Source: Candidatus Geothrix skivensis
GTDB taxonomy: Bacteria > Acidobacteriota > Holophagae > Holophagales > Holophagaceae
Direction of reading: 5' to 3'
DNA: 28,316 nt
NCBI GenBank assembly: GCA_016721195.1
Contig: JADKIO010000007.1
Span: forward strand, 1-28,316
Part shown: piece after piece, positions 16,557-25,051 of the stretch
Layout of the letters: the number at the start of each line of letters is the position of its first letter
Position numbering within the stretch: position 1 is the first letter of the stretch
The notes under the pieces: model-generated
The model's database searches: none
What the model was told of the DNA's origin: nothing
The model's input: the letters and a program-made list of their open reading frames with translations, nothing else
Program-made: the position numbers and the translations under genes

Positions 16557-17065
16557 CAGCCGACCTCCTCGAAGATGTCCTTGTACCGATCCGCCAGGCT
16601 GCTGGTCATGATCTTGTCCTGGAGCTTCATGAACCCGTAGATCAGCGATTCAGGCCGAGGGGGGCAGCCGGGGATGAAGACGTCCACCGGGATGACCTTG
16701 TCCACGCCCTGGATGGTGTGGTACGAGTCGAAGGGGCCGCCGGCGGTGGCGCAGGAGCCCATGGCGATCACCCACTTGGGCTCGGGCATCTGGTCGTAGA
16801 GCACCTTGATGACCGGGGCCATCTTGTAGGTGACGGTGCCGGCAATGATCATCAGGTCCGCCTGGCGGGGAGTGGCGCGGAAGATGCCGGCCCCGAAGCG
16901 GTCGAAATCGAAGCGGCTGGCGCCGGCGGCCATCATCTCGATGGCGCAGCAGGCCAGGCCGAAGGTCACGGGCCACACACTGGTGGCGCGGGACCAGTTC
17001 ATGACCTTCTCGACTTTGGTGGTGATGAGGATCTGCTCAAGGGCAGAAGGCTGCATTACTCCCAT
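16556..17065 (-). CDS. nuoB: NADH-quinone oxidoreductase subunit B
   Basis: 20-kDa-type subunit holding cluster N2, the final electron donor to quinone. Cluster ligands are visible as adjacent C39-C40 (LACCAIEMM), C105 (MGSCATAGG) and C134 (PGCPPRPE) in the 169-aa reading. I chose ATG 17065 because GGGAG lies 7 bases upstream; ATG 17056, which overlaps the nuoA stop as TAATG, would give 166 aa. The open frame further upstream to 17458 is the shadow of nuoA and is not part of the gene. Confidence 0.96.
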   Translation of the reverse strand: MGVMQPSALEQILITTKVEKVMNWSRATSVWPVTFGLACCAIEMMAAGASRFDFDRFGAGIFRATPRQADLMIIAGTVTYKMAPVIKVLYDQMPEPKWVIAMGSCATAGGPFDSYHTIQGVDKVIPVDVFIPGCPPRPESLIYGFMKLQDKIMTSSLADRYKDIFEEVG

Positions 17066-17409
17066 GTGAGGGCTCCCTTGGACCAGATGTAGCCGTACCC
17101 GAACAGCAGCAGGAAGAGGAAGAGGCCCAGCTCGATGGCCCCGAAGAGGGCCAGCTCCTTCATCTGGATGGCCCAGGGCATGAGGAAGACCGTTTCCACG
17201 TCGAACACCAGGAACATCACGGCCACCAGGTAGTAGCGCACGGAGAACTTCTCCCGGGCCTCGCCGGTGGTGACGATGCCGCACTCGTAGGACGAGTACT
17301 TCGCGGCGCTGGGCCAACTGGGGCGCAGCAACCACGATAAATTCCAAATGATGATCGGCAGGGCCACTGCCACCAGGATCAGCAGCAGGATGGACGCGTA
17401 CCCACGCAT
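17056..17409 (-). CDS. nuoA: NADH-quinone oxidoreductase subunit A
   Basis: A 117-aa, three-helix complex I subunit and first gene of the operon. YSSYECGIVTTGEAREKFSV is the conserved loop with the Cys that lies near the quinone cavity, and YYLVAVMFLVFDVETVFLMPW is the second helix with its Asp/Glu pair. ATG 17409 is preferred because GGAGG lies five bases upstream; in-frame ATGs further up have no such signal and would sit inside the promoter described at 17412-17458. Confidence 0.97.
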   Translation of the reverse strand: MRGYASILLLILVAVALPIIIWNLSWLLRPSWPSAAKYSSYECGIVTTGEAREKFSVRYYLVAVMFLVFDVETVFLMPWAIQMKELALFGAIELGLFLFLLLFGYGYIWSKGALTWE

Positions 17410-17411
17410 GG

Positions 17412-17458
17412 AGCCTCCAGAACAGGTCATTGTGTCGTGCGGGTCCCGCACAGGTCAA
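17412..17458 (-). promoter_or_regulatory. nuo operon promoter with embedded palindromic operator
   Basis: On the minus strand TTGACC (17458-17453, 5 of 6 matches to -35) and CACAAT (17434-17429, 4 of 6 to -10) are separated by 18 bases. The spacer contains the perfect palindrome GTGCGGG-A-CCCGCAC (17437-17451). Transcription would start near 17422, leaving a short leader with GGAGG before nuoA. A dyad between the boxes is a classic repressor (or MerR-type activator) site; the regulator is unknown. Confidence 0.6.
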
Positions 17459-17543
17459 CGATCTAAGCCAACCGCCCCGTCCTTTGTGACCCTTGTCCGA
17501 TTCTGGCCACTTGGGCTCTGGTCCATTCCGCTAGGATGCTTCC

Positions 17544-19175
17544 ATGTCCTCACCAAACCCTCCGGTTCCCAACGATGCTGTCCCGGCAGGGGACCAGACC
17601 CTGGCCGATTTCCGACCTTCCAGGGAGCTGTACCCCACCCTGGACCTGACCCGGGAGCCTGTGGATTTTGCCCTGTTCCAGGCCCTGCCCCTGGACCTGA
17701 TGTTCAAGCACCACTTCGTGCCCGTGCAGGAACGGGAGGGTGTGCTGTGGCTGGCCATGGCCGATCCCCTGGACATCCCCACCCAGGACATGCTCCGCCT
17801 GAGGTTGAAGCGGCCCCTGCGCTTTGCCGGCGCCCCCCTGGCCCAGATCCAGGAGGTCCTCAAGAAGTCCGAGAGCGGCCAGAAGGTCATGGACGAGGCT
17901 GGCGAGGCCCTGAAGGTCCAGGTGCTCCACGAAGAGGACTGGGACGACGAGGTGCTGGACCTGGAGCGCCTCACGGACAAGGACGAGGCCCCCATCGTCC
18001 GCCTGGTGGATACCACCATCTTCAACGCCCTCCAGCGGCGGGCCTCCGATATCCACCTGGAGACCACTTCCAACGGCTTCCAGATCAAGTACCGCATCGA
18101 CGGCAGCCTCTACCCTGCCGCCGAGCCCATCGACCGCCGCTTCGCCTCACCCATCATCAGCCGCATCAAGGTCATGTCCGAGCTGGACATCGCCGAGAAG
18201 CGCAAGCCCCAGGACGGCCGCTTCAAGCTCAAGGTCCGGGGGCGCGCCATCGACTTCCGGGTGAGCATCATGCCCACCATCCACGGCGAAGACGCGGTGA
18301 TCCGCATCCTCGACAAGGAGAACCTCACGGAGGAATTCCAGACCCTGACGCTGGAGATCCTGGGCTTCTCGGACCACGAGCTGAAGCGCCTGCGCCGCTT
18401 TTCCCGGGAGCCCTACGGCATGTTCCTGGTGACGGGCCCCACGGGCTCGGGCAAGACCACCACCCTCTACGCCGTGATCAGCGAGATCAAGGCCCCCGAG
18501 GACAAGATCATCACCATCGAGGACCCGGTCGAGTACCAGCTCGAAGGCGTCACCCAGATCCCCGTGAACGAGAAGAAGGGCCTCACCTTCGCCCTGGGCC
18601 TGCGGTCCATCCTGCGCCACGACCCCGACAAGATCCTCGTGGGGGAGATCCGGGATCCCGAGACGGCCCAGATCGCCATCCAGTCCGCCCTCACGGGCCA
18701 CCTGGTGTTCACCACCGTCCATGCCAACAACGTGCTGGACGTGCTGGGCCGCTTCCAGCACATGGGGGTGGAGGTCTACAACTTCGTGTCCTCCCTCAAC
18801 TGCATCCTGGCCCAGCGCCTCATCCGGGTGCTCTGCCCCAAGTGCAAGCGCCCGGCCCCGGTGCCGACGCCCCTGGAGCTGGAGGAGAACGGCGTGGACG
18901 AGGCCTGGCTGAAGGGCGCCACCCTCTTCGACCGGGTGGGCTGCGTGGACTGCCACGGCACGGGCTTCCGGGGCCGCCAGGCCATCATCGAATTCATGGG
19001 GCTCAACGACGAGCTCCGGGAGCTGCTCATCCAGCGGGCCCCCGTGCGGGAAGTGAAGGCCGCCGCCCGCCGGGGCGGCATGCAGTTCCTCCGGGAGAGC
19101 GCCATCGAGAAGGTGCGGTTGGGCATCACGACCTTCACCGAGATCAACAAGGTGACGTTCCGTGAAGGGGCCTGA
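17544..19175 (+). CDS. PilB/GspE-type assembly ATPase
   Basis: Hexameric cytoplasmic ATPase that powers type IV pilus extension or type II secretion; the two roles cannot be told apart from sequence alone, though a pilin gene lies 9 kb downstream. Residues ~25-120 form the N-terminal T2SSE domain. The core has Walker A GPTGSGKT (298-305), an Asp box, Walker B ILVGEIRD (364-371) and the His box TGHLVFTTVHANN. A zinc module has CPKC (431-434) and CVDC (467-470). The 543 aa are full length. AGGA lies 7 bases before the ATG. It is divergent from nuoA with a 134-base shared upstream region. The core platform and retraction ATPase genes are not in the window. Confidence 0.92.
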   Translation: MSSPNPPVPNDAVPAGDQTLADFRPSRELYPTLDLTREPVDFALFQALPLDLMFKHHFVPVQEREGVLWLAMADPLDIPTQDMLRLRLKRPLRFAGAPLAQIQEVLKKSESGQKVMDEAGEALKVQVLHEEDWDDEVLDLERLTDKDEAPIVRLVDTTIFNALQRRASDIHLETTSNGFQIKYRIDGSLYPAAEPIDRRFASPIISRIKVMSELDIAEKRKPQDGRFKLKVRGRAIDFRVSIMPTIHGEDAVIRILDKENLTEEFQTLTLEILGFSDHELKRLRRFSREPYGMFLVTGPTGSGKTTTLYAVISEIKAPEDKIITIEDPVEYQLEGVTQIPVNEKKGLTFALGLRSILRHDPDKILVGEIRDPETAQIAIQSALTGHLVFTTVHANNVLDVLGRFQHMGVEVYNFVSSLNCILAQRLIRVLCPKCKRPAPVPTPLELEENGVDEAWLKGATLFDRVGCVDCHGTGFRGRQAIIEFMGLNDELRELLIQRAPVREVKAAARRGGMQFLRESAIEKVRLGITTFTEINKVTFREGA

Positions 19176-19214
19176 TCACCACCTGCCAACGGACGCGATG
19201 GTTAGAGAAGGGGC

Positions 19215-20744
19215 ATGAGGCGGGCCCTCCTCGCCGCCCTATCCTCGCTGGCCCTGGCAGGAGGCCCGACCGAACTCGTCGGAATCCGCACCACCCTCAG
19301 CGGGGAGAATCTGAGGCTGCCCAAGGGGGAGGCGCTCGGCCTGCTGGGCCTGTCCGGCACCACGGACCTCGGCCCCTGGTACCTGGGGCCCGGCCTCTAC
19401 GGTGCCGCCCGGGGTGAGCGGGGGGGATTCTTCACCTTCGGCCTGGAGGGCGGACTGCGGGGGCGGCCCTTCCCGGCCCTGCCCCTCGAGCTGGAGGCGG
19501 GTTGCTTCGTGGGCGGGGGCGGCGGCGCCAGCGCCCCCCAGGGCAGCGGCCTCATGCTGCGGCCCCACCTGGGCCTGTCCTATCCCCTGGGGCGCGTCCG
19601 CCTGGGCGCCCACCTGAGCCGGGTGCGCTTCCCCGGTGGGGACATCGACGGCACGCAGGCCGCCTTCACCTTGGCCTTCGGCACCCAACGGCTCTGGGTG
19701 CCGGAAGGCGGCTGGGGGCCGGCCTACGGGGGCCCCGTCCAATGGGAGGGGCGGAGTCTGGAGCTGGAGGCCATGCACCTCGATCCGGCCCGGGCCAACC
19801 TCACGCGCACCGGCCTCCCCCAGCGCTCCTTCGCGATCGGGGGCCTCGCCATGTCCCGGGACCTCCCGGGTCCCTGGTTCCGGTTCCTGGCGGTGGGGGG
19901 TGCGGCCAAGGGCTCCAGTGCCGGCTACGCCCAGATCCTGGGGGGTCTGGGCCTCCGCGCCTCCCTGGCGGGCCCCCTCGGGGTCGAGGCCCGGCTGGGA
20001 GCTGGCCTGGGTGGCGGGGGCGACGTGGACACCGGGGGCGGGTTCATCCTCTCCGGTGAAGGCGCCCTCACGGCGGGCAGCGCCCACTGGAGAGCCGCCC
20101 TGGGGCTGGGCTTTCTGCGGGCGCCCGGCGGAAGCTTCCAGGGCCGGATGCTCACCTTCCGCCTGGCCCATCGGGTCTGGACCCCGGGGCCCCAGGGGAC
20201 CGGGGAAGGGCTCGGGGCCTTCGACCTGGCCCAGTGGCGGGTGGGTTCCGGCCTCCTCGTCTACCACCGCGCCCCACAATTAGGCCGGGCCGATGGAACC
20301 ATCCAGCTCATGACCCTGCGGGTGGACCGCCAGGTGAGCCAGGGCTGGTACCTCACCGGCGAGGCAGGGAGCGCCACCGGTGGGAACGCCGGGGGCTACT
20401 CCACGGGGCTCGCGGGCCTGGGCTGGGAGACCGCCCCCTGGGCCCGCCAGAAGCTGTTCACCGAAGTCGCCCTCGGCGCCGGCGGCGGGGGCGGCCTCCG
20501 ATCCGGCGGGGGCCTGCTGACCTCCCTCCGGGCGGGATGGCGCTGCGGTTGCAGGTCTCCGCCACGAAAACCCGGTGGGTGGCGAGCACCAGGGTCGATG
20601 TGCCCAGGAAGCCCCGCAGGTTCTCCAGGATGCGGCTTTCGGTCTCGGCATCCACCGCGGATAGCGCATCATCCAGCAGCAGGAGCCGGGGCCGGCGGAG
20701 CAGGGCCCGGGCCAGGGCCGTGCGCTGGCGCTCGCCGCCGCTGA
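19215..20744 (+). CDS. Exported Gly-rich protein, probable outer-membrane beta-barrel
   Basis: I do not recognise a named family. The product starts with a signal peptide (MRRALLAALSSLALAGG), then alternates short hydrophobic/polar strands with Gly-rich turns over about 430 residues (GLMLRPHLGLSYPLGRVRLG, SLAGPLGVEARLGAGLGG, and so on), a pattern of outer-membrane barrels. GAAGGGG precedes the ATG and the gene lies 39 bases after the ATPase gene, so the two may be co-transcribed. The reading loses its character at about 20535 (after LLTSLRAGW), turning Arg/Pro-rich where it runs antisense into the convergent ABC gene. The genuine C-terminus is therefore probably near 20540 or has been lost. 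Confidence 0.65.
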   Translation: MRRALLAALSSLALAGGPTELVGIRTTLSGENLRLPKGEALGLLGLSGTTDLGPWYLGPGLYGAARGERGGFFTFGLEGGLRGRPFPALPLELEAGCFVGGGGGASAPQGSGLMLRPHLGLSYPLGRVRLGAHLSRVRFPGGDIDGTQAAFTLAFGTQRLWVPEGGWGPAYGGPVQWEGRSLELEAMHLDPARANLTRTGLPQRSFAIGGLAMSRDLPGPWFRFLAVGGAAKGSSAGYAQILGGLGLRASLAGPLGVEARLGAGLGGGGDVDTGGGFILSGEGALTAGSAHWRAALGLGFLRAPGGSFQGRMLTFRLAHRVWTPGPQGTGEGLGAFDLAQWRVGSGLLVYHRAPQLGRADGTIQLMTLRVDRQVSQGWYLTGEAGSATGGNAGGYSTGLAGLGWETAPWARQKLFTEVALGAGGGGGLRSGGGLLTSLRAGWRCGCRSPPRKPGGWRAPGSMCPGSPAGSPGCGFRSRHPPRIAHHPAAGAGAGGAGPGPGPCAGARRR

Positions 20745-22167
20745 GGATCACGCCCCGCTCGCCCACCACCGTGTCCAGCCCCTCGGGGAGCCGCCGGATC
20801 AGGTCGTCCATGGCCACGATGCGGGCGATCTCCCAGATCTCCTCGTCGGTGGCCTCGGGCCGCCCCATGGCCAGGTTCATGCGCAGGGTATCCGAAAAGA
20901 GGAAGGCCTCCTGGGGCACCCAGCCCAGCCCCGCCCAGTGGCGGCGCAGGGTGGCCTCCGACAGGGGCTCGCCATCCAGGCGCAGCCGCCCCGCCTGGGG
21001 CTCCCGCAGGCCCGCCAGGACCTGCAGCAGCAGGGTCTTGCCGGAGCCGATGCCGCCTACCACCGCCAGGCTGTCCCCGGGGGCCAGGTCCAGGGTAAGA
21101 GGTCCCAATCCGCGCCCCGTTTCGAAGCGGTGGACGACCCCTTCCAGGCCGATGGCCGCCGGGGCCCCCGGCAGGGTGATGGCCTCCGCGGGCGGCAGGG
21201 ACCGCTCGGGGCTGTGGAACAGCTCGTTCAGGCGCTCCTGTCCGGCCTTGGCCCGCTGGAACAGGTTGATGGACCAGCCCAGGCTCATCATGGGCCAGGC
21301 CAGGGCCACCAGGAAGCCCGTGAAGGCGGTGAGATCCCCCAGGTTGAGGGCGCCCCGCACCACCAGGCTGCCGCCGTAGGCCACCAGCACCAGGGCCGAC
21401 ACGCCGCTGATGAAGGCCGAGAGGGGCGCGTAGGCGCTGAAGATCACCGACTGCTTCATGCTGAGCATGGCGTGGCGCCGGCTGAGGGCGCCGAACTGGG
21501 CCACGCGGGCGGCTTCGAGGCCGAAGGCCTGGACCACCCGTTCCCCGCTGATGGTCTCGTGGCTGAAGGTGGAGAGGGCGGCAAAGGCCAGCTGCAGCTT
21601 CTGCTGCACCATGTGGCTCCACTTCCCGATGATGTAGAAGCCCAGGGCCAGGAACGAGAAGGGCAGCATCACCGCCAGGGTGAGCCGCCAGCTGGTGTGG
21701 AACATCAGGGCCAGGGTCACCGGCAGGATGGACAGCACCTGGAGGAAGCTCATGAGCCCCGGCCCGGTGGCCATGCGCACGGTGCCGACGTCATCCCCCA
21801 CCCGGCTCATGAGGTCGCCGACCCGCTGCCGCTCGTAGAAGGCGAAGGGGCGCGCCAGGAGGAAGCCGTAGAGCGATTCCCGCTGTTCCCGCTCCACCTC
21901 GCGGCTGAGGCCGATGAGCGTATTGCGCATGAGGTAGCGGCCCACGCCGGCCAGGGCGGTGAAGGCCAGCATCCAGGCCAGGAAGCCCCGGGAGCCCTGC
22001 CAGTCCTGGCCCTCCAGGGCATGCACCGCCCGGCCCGCCCAGTAGGGCACCACCGAAGCCGCGACGCTGCACCAGACCGTGGCCCCCAGGCCCCAATAAA
22101 GGGTGCGGCGGTGGCGGGCCATGAGGGGCCACCACCACCAGAGCTTCGAGTTTGAAAGATCCGCCAA
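20458..22167 (-). CDS. ABC exporter half-transporter (MdlA/MdlB-like), C-terminus disturbed
   Basis: Fused six-helix membrane domain and ATPase, working as a homo- or heterodimer; the substrate is unknown. The membrane domain spans about 20-310. The ATPase has Walker A GGIGSGKT (371-378), Q419, signature LSGGE (475-479), Walker B LLLLDD followed by ALSAVD (495-505) and H531 in the switch. Asp rather than Glu after Walker B matches the MdlA/B-type LDDALSAVD. It starts with TTG at 22167, supported by AGGAGG five bases upstream. After ATHRVFVAETCNR the sequence becomes Arg/Gly/Pro-rich and never gives the expected end (a DRIxVLxxG strand and ~40 more residues); none of the three frames restores it. 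Confidence 0.88.
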   Translation of the reverse strand: MADLSNSKLWWWWPLMARHRRTLYWGLGATVWCSVAASVVPYWAGRAVHALEGQDWQGSRGFLAWMLAFTALAGVGRYLMRNTLIGLSREVEREQRESLYGFLLARPFAFYERQRVGDLMSRVGDDVGTVRMATGPGLMSFLQVLSILPVTLALMFHTSWRLTLAVMLPFSFLALGFYIIGKWSHMVQQKLQLAFAALSTFSHETISGERVVQAFGLEAARVAQFGALSRRHAMLSMKQSVIFSAYAPLSAFISGVSALVLVAYGGSLVVRGALNLGDLTAFTGFLVALAWPMMSLGWSINLFQRAKAGQERLNELFHSPERSLPPAEAITLPGAPAAIGLEGVVHRFETGRGLGPLTLDLAPGDSLAVVGGIGSGKTLLLQVLAGLREPQAGRLRLDGEPLSEATLRRHWAGLGWVPQEAFLFSDTLRMNLAMGRPEATDEEIWEIARIVAMDDLIRRLPEGLDTVVGERGVILSGGERQRTALARALLRRPRLLLLDDALSAVDAETESRILENLRGFLGTSTLVLATHRVFVAETCNRSAIPPGGRSAGPRRIGGRPRRRRRGRLR

Positions 22168-22277
22168 GCGGGCCTCCTGCTGGTTAGAGTAGCAACACCC
22201 AATTGCCTGGGCCCAGGGAAGCCGCCTTTTGGGCGATCCAGCTGCTAGGATCCTGGAAGAAAACCCACGGATCCCGT

Positions 22278-23645
22278 ATGCATCTGCTGCGTCTGGCCCA
22301 TTGCCTGGTCCTCGCAGGCCTCCTGGCCCCGCCCCTGGCGGCCCAGGTGGTGGAGGAATCCCTGGCCCGGGACCCGGGTCCCCTGGACTTCATCCAGGGC
22401 GATGGCTACGAGCAGTGGATCCTCCAGTCCCTGGCGGGGGATGCCCTGGTGGGACTCAGCCCTGCCGGCCAAGTCGTGCCCAGGCTAGCCTCCCGCTGGA
22501 AGGTCCTCCCGGACGGCCGCCTCAGCTTCACCCTCCGACCGGAGGCCCGCTTCCCGGATGGCCGCCGGGTCGAAGCCGAGGATGTGCTCTGGACCTTCCA
22601 GGAGCTGCTCCGGGATCCCAAGGCCAGTCCCACCAAGCGGGCCATTCTGGAGGGCACGACGGTGGGCAGCGATCGGGGAACCCCGTGGATCAAGTCCCCC
22701 CGCCCGGCCCAGCGCCTGCTTCTGGAGCTGGCGCGGGTGCCCGTCGCCCAGCGGCAGCATCCGGATCGCGGCTCGGGCCCCTTCAGCCTCCGCAAGGAGT
22801 CCGGGGCCTGGGTCTTCACGCGCCGGGAGCACTTCCTGAAACCCCAGGTGGACGGCATCCGCTTCCGCCTGCTTCCCGACGGAGCCGGGGTCATGACCGC
22901 CCTGCAGAAGGGCTGGCTCAGCATCGGGTACCCGGCCACCCGCCGCCAGGCTGACCCGCCCCCGACCCATCGCCTGGTCACCCAGCCCATGCACTCCCAG
23001 CTGGTGGTCTGGAGCCGCAGCGGGCCCGCCCCCTTGCGGTGGCTGGAACACTGGCGAAGGGATGCCTTCCCGCCCCGGCTCCTGGGCCTGAACGCCCGCC
23101 CCAGTCGCGGGCTCTGGCCCGAGACCCTGGGCTTCGAGGTCCGGACCATCGAGGCTGCCGAGCCACGGCCCGAGGCCCCCAAGGCCCTGCGGCTGCTGTA
23201 CCTCGGGGCCGATGAGGGGGTCCAGAAGCTCCTGCTGGCCCTGCGGGAGCGGGCCCGCCGGGATGGCTGCGACCTCCATCTGGAACCCCTCGAACAGGGG
23301 CTCCTGGTGGCGCGGCTTCAGCAAGGTGATTTCATGCTGGCCTGTTCCTCGGTGATCTTCGATCCGCACCCCTGGGCCGTGCTGGAGTACCTGGAGCCCA
23401 AGGGCCCCATGAACTTCACCGGCTGGGGGCACCTTCAGCTGGAGGATCTCATCGGGAAGCTCCAGCGGCCCGGGGATCCCGCCTGGCGCGAGCTGCAGTC
23501 GCTCTGGGCCCGCAACCCGGCGGCCCTGCCCCTGCTGGATTTCCAGAGCGTGATCTGGGTGGACCGGCGGCTGCGGGTGGAGCCCAGCCCCCTGGGGCTC
23601 TACCTGCACACCCCCGGGGCGGCGGGTTGGCGCTGGGAGCCCTGA
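22278..23645 (+). CDS. ABC transporter substrate-binding protein, family 5 (peptide/nickel type)
   Basis: Periplasmic binding protein of about 455 aa. A signal peptide (MHLLRLAHCLVLAGLLAPPLAAQ) is followed by the family-5 lobes: QSLAGDALVGLSPAGQVVPR, LASRWKVLPDGRLSFTLRPE, ARFPDGRRVEAEDVLWTFQE and GSGPFSLRKESGAWVF. Family members are usually 500-550 aa, so this one is short, mostly in the second half. The ligand cannot be told. I chose ATG 22278 because it begins the signal peptide; an upstream ATG at 22203 would add a non-signal leader. Its stop overlaps the next ATG (TGATG). Confidence 0.85.
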   Translation: MHLLRLAHCLVLAGLLAPPLAAQVVEESLARDPGPLDFIQGDGYEQWILQSLAGDALVGLSPAGQVVPRLASRWKVLPDGRLSFTLRPEARFPDGRRVEAEDVLWTFQELLRDPKASPTKRAILEGTTVGSDRGTPWIKSPRPAQRLLLELARVPVAQRQHPDRGSGPFSLRKESGAWVFTRREHFLKPQVDGIRFRLLPDGAGVMTALQKGWLSIGYPATRRQADPPPTHRLVTQPMHSQLVVWSRSGPAPLRWLEHWRRDAFPPRLLGLNARPSRGLWPETLGFEVRTIEAAEPRPEAPKALRLLYLGADEGVQKLLLALRERARRDGCDLHLEPLEQGLLVARLQQGDFMLACSSVIFDPHPWAVLEYLEPKGPMNFTGWGHLQLEDLIGKLQRPGDPAWRELQSLWARNPAALPLLDFQSVIWVDRRLRVEPSPLGLYLHTPGAAGWRWEP

Positions 23646-24286
23646 TGCGGGAGTTCCTCCAGGGTCTGGCCGTATGGGGCTTCGGGTTGGCCTTGGCCCT
23701 TGGGCTTCCAGGCTCCAGCTGGAAGGAGGCCGCGGCGCCGATCTTCCCCTGGGGGGCCCTGGGGCCGGCGCTCCTGGTGGTGGCCCTGCTTTCAGTCCTG
23801 GCGCCCCTGCTGGCCTGGCTGGGGGGCCCGGGGCTCGCCGACCGGCGCCCGCTGGCCCTCCTGGAGGCCCCGCCGGATCTGCTCTGGGCCGCCCTGCTCC
23901 TGGCCCTGTGGCCGAGCCACTGGGGACCGCCGGGGATCCCGGGCTGGCTGCTGGCCTTTCTCCTGGCTGCCCTGCCGGGCGAGGTCCGGTGGCTGGCGCA
24001 GGCCATGCCCGGGGAGCGGCCCTTCCCCCAGGCCTGGGGCCGGGCGGCGACCCGCCGCATGCGGCGCCTGGTCCTGATGCACCTCTGGGGCCGGTGGCTG
24101 GCGGCCCGCCTGCCCCTCTGGCTCACCGCCACCCTGGTGCTGGAGCGGGTACTGGGGGTGCCCGGCCTGGGCACGGACTGGATGACCCGGGTGGCGGTGC
24201 GGGACCGGGCCGGCCTGGCCCTCTGGATCCTGGCCCTGGCCCTGCTGTGGGCCCTGGCCCGGTTCGGGGACCGGGAGCCCGCATGA
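23645..24286 (+). CDS. Short DppB-type ABC permease
   Basis: A 213-aa hydrophobic protein with five or six membrane segments. The C-terminal half carries the permease coupling region, seen as AWGRAATRRMRRLVLMHLWG, and the family ending ERVLGVPGLGTDWMTRVAVRDR. DppB/OppB proteins are normally ~300-340 aa; here the periplasmic domain after helix 1 and part of the early helices are missing, yet the frame is clean. The start overlaps the binding-protein stop and the stop overlaps the next start (ATGA), so the three genes are translationally coupled. Confidence 0.75.
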   Translation: MREFLQGLAVWGFGLALALGLPGSSWKEAAAPIFPWGALGPALLVVALLSVLAPLLAWLGGPGLADRRPLALLEAPPDLLWAALLLALWPSHWGPPGIPGWLLAFLLAALPGEVRWLAQAMPGERPFPQAWGRAATRRMRRLVLMHLWGRWLAARLPLWLTATLVLERVLGVPGLGTDWMTRVAVRDRAGLALWILALALLWALARFGDREPA

Positions 24287-24998
24287 GGTGGCGCCTCGCC
24301 TTCCTGGGCGTCCTGCTTCTGCCGCAGCTGGCCCTGGATCCCTTCGGCGGGGGCCTCGGGGCCTCCCTGCGCCATCCCCTGGGTACCGACGACCTGGGCC
24401 GGGACGCCCTCCTGCGCCTGGCCCTGGCCTCGGCCCGCAGCCTGGGCTTCGCCAGCGCCTGCGCCCTCTTGGCCCTGGGCCTGGCCCTGCTCCTGGTCTG
24501 GCGGGGTCGGCGCTACATCGGCGTGTGGTCCACGCTGCGCAACCTGCCCCCCTGCTCTTCCTGCTGCCCCTGGCCGCGGCCCTCGGGGGCCTCCCCGCCC
24601 TGCCCCTGGGACTCCTCCTGGCCCTCCTGATCTGCCCCCACCTGGAGCCCGCCCTGCGGGCCCGGCTCGAGCCCTTCCGCCATTCGCCCGCCTGGGCTGC
24701 GGAGCGCACCCTGGGAGCCACCCGGGCCTCCACCCTGCGCCGCTGGGCCCCCTGGGGCTGGGAGCAGGCCGCCGCCCTCTTCCCCAGCGCCTGGCTGTCG
24801 GCCCTCTGGGGGGAGGCCACGCTTTCGGCCCTGGGCCTGGGGCCGGGGCCCACCCAAGACAGCCTGGGGCGCCTGCTGGCGGAGGAGCTGCCCCGCCTCG
24901 GCTCGGATCCTTCGCCCCTGGGTTGGGCCGCGCTGGCGATGGTGCTCGGCCTGGCCTGGACCGCGACTCCGCGAAGTACCAGCCAGGGCCTTTCCTGA
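24283..24998 (+). CDS. DppC-type ABC permease (one-base frameshift)
   Basis: Second permease of the uptake system. The N-terminal half has the DppC hallmark HPLGTDDLGRDALLRLALAS. The second half, in another frame, has ERTLGATRASTLRRWAPWGW and GEATLSALGLGPGPTQDSLG, matching the coupling helix and the LSFLGLG motif of the family. The frames join if the C6 run at 24547-24552 gains one C, giving LRNLPPLLFLLPLAAALGG and a 238-aa product. That is shorter than the usual ~280-300. No ABC ATPase gene follows; the next gene is bcp. Confidence 0.78.
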
Positions 24999-25051
24999 AC
25001 CGCCACACCACGCCCTTCCGCCTTCCTCCCGGGCCCGTTACCCTTGCGCCC

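Noticed and set aside
14439..16640. Very long open frame opposite nuoD/nuoC (733 codons)
   Set aside because: GC-rich antisense shadow of nuoC and nuoD; low-complexity, no recognisable domain.
17066..17458. N-terminal 131-residue extension of the nuoB open frame
   Set aside because: Lies in another frame of nuoA and is Arg/His/Gly-rich; nuoB has a good start at 17065.
22229..22262. Sigma-70 promoter at TAGGAT (22246-22251) for the binding-protein gene
   Set aside because: TTGGGC upstream is only 11 bases away, too close for a -35; the same TAGGAT string before 17544 can equally be an SD (AGGA).
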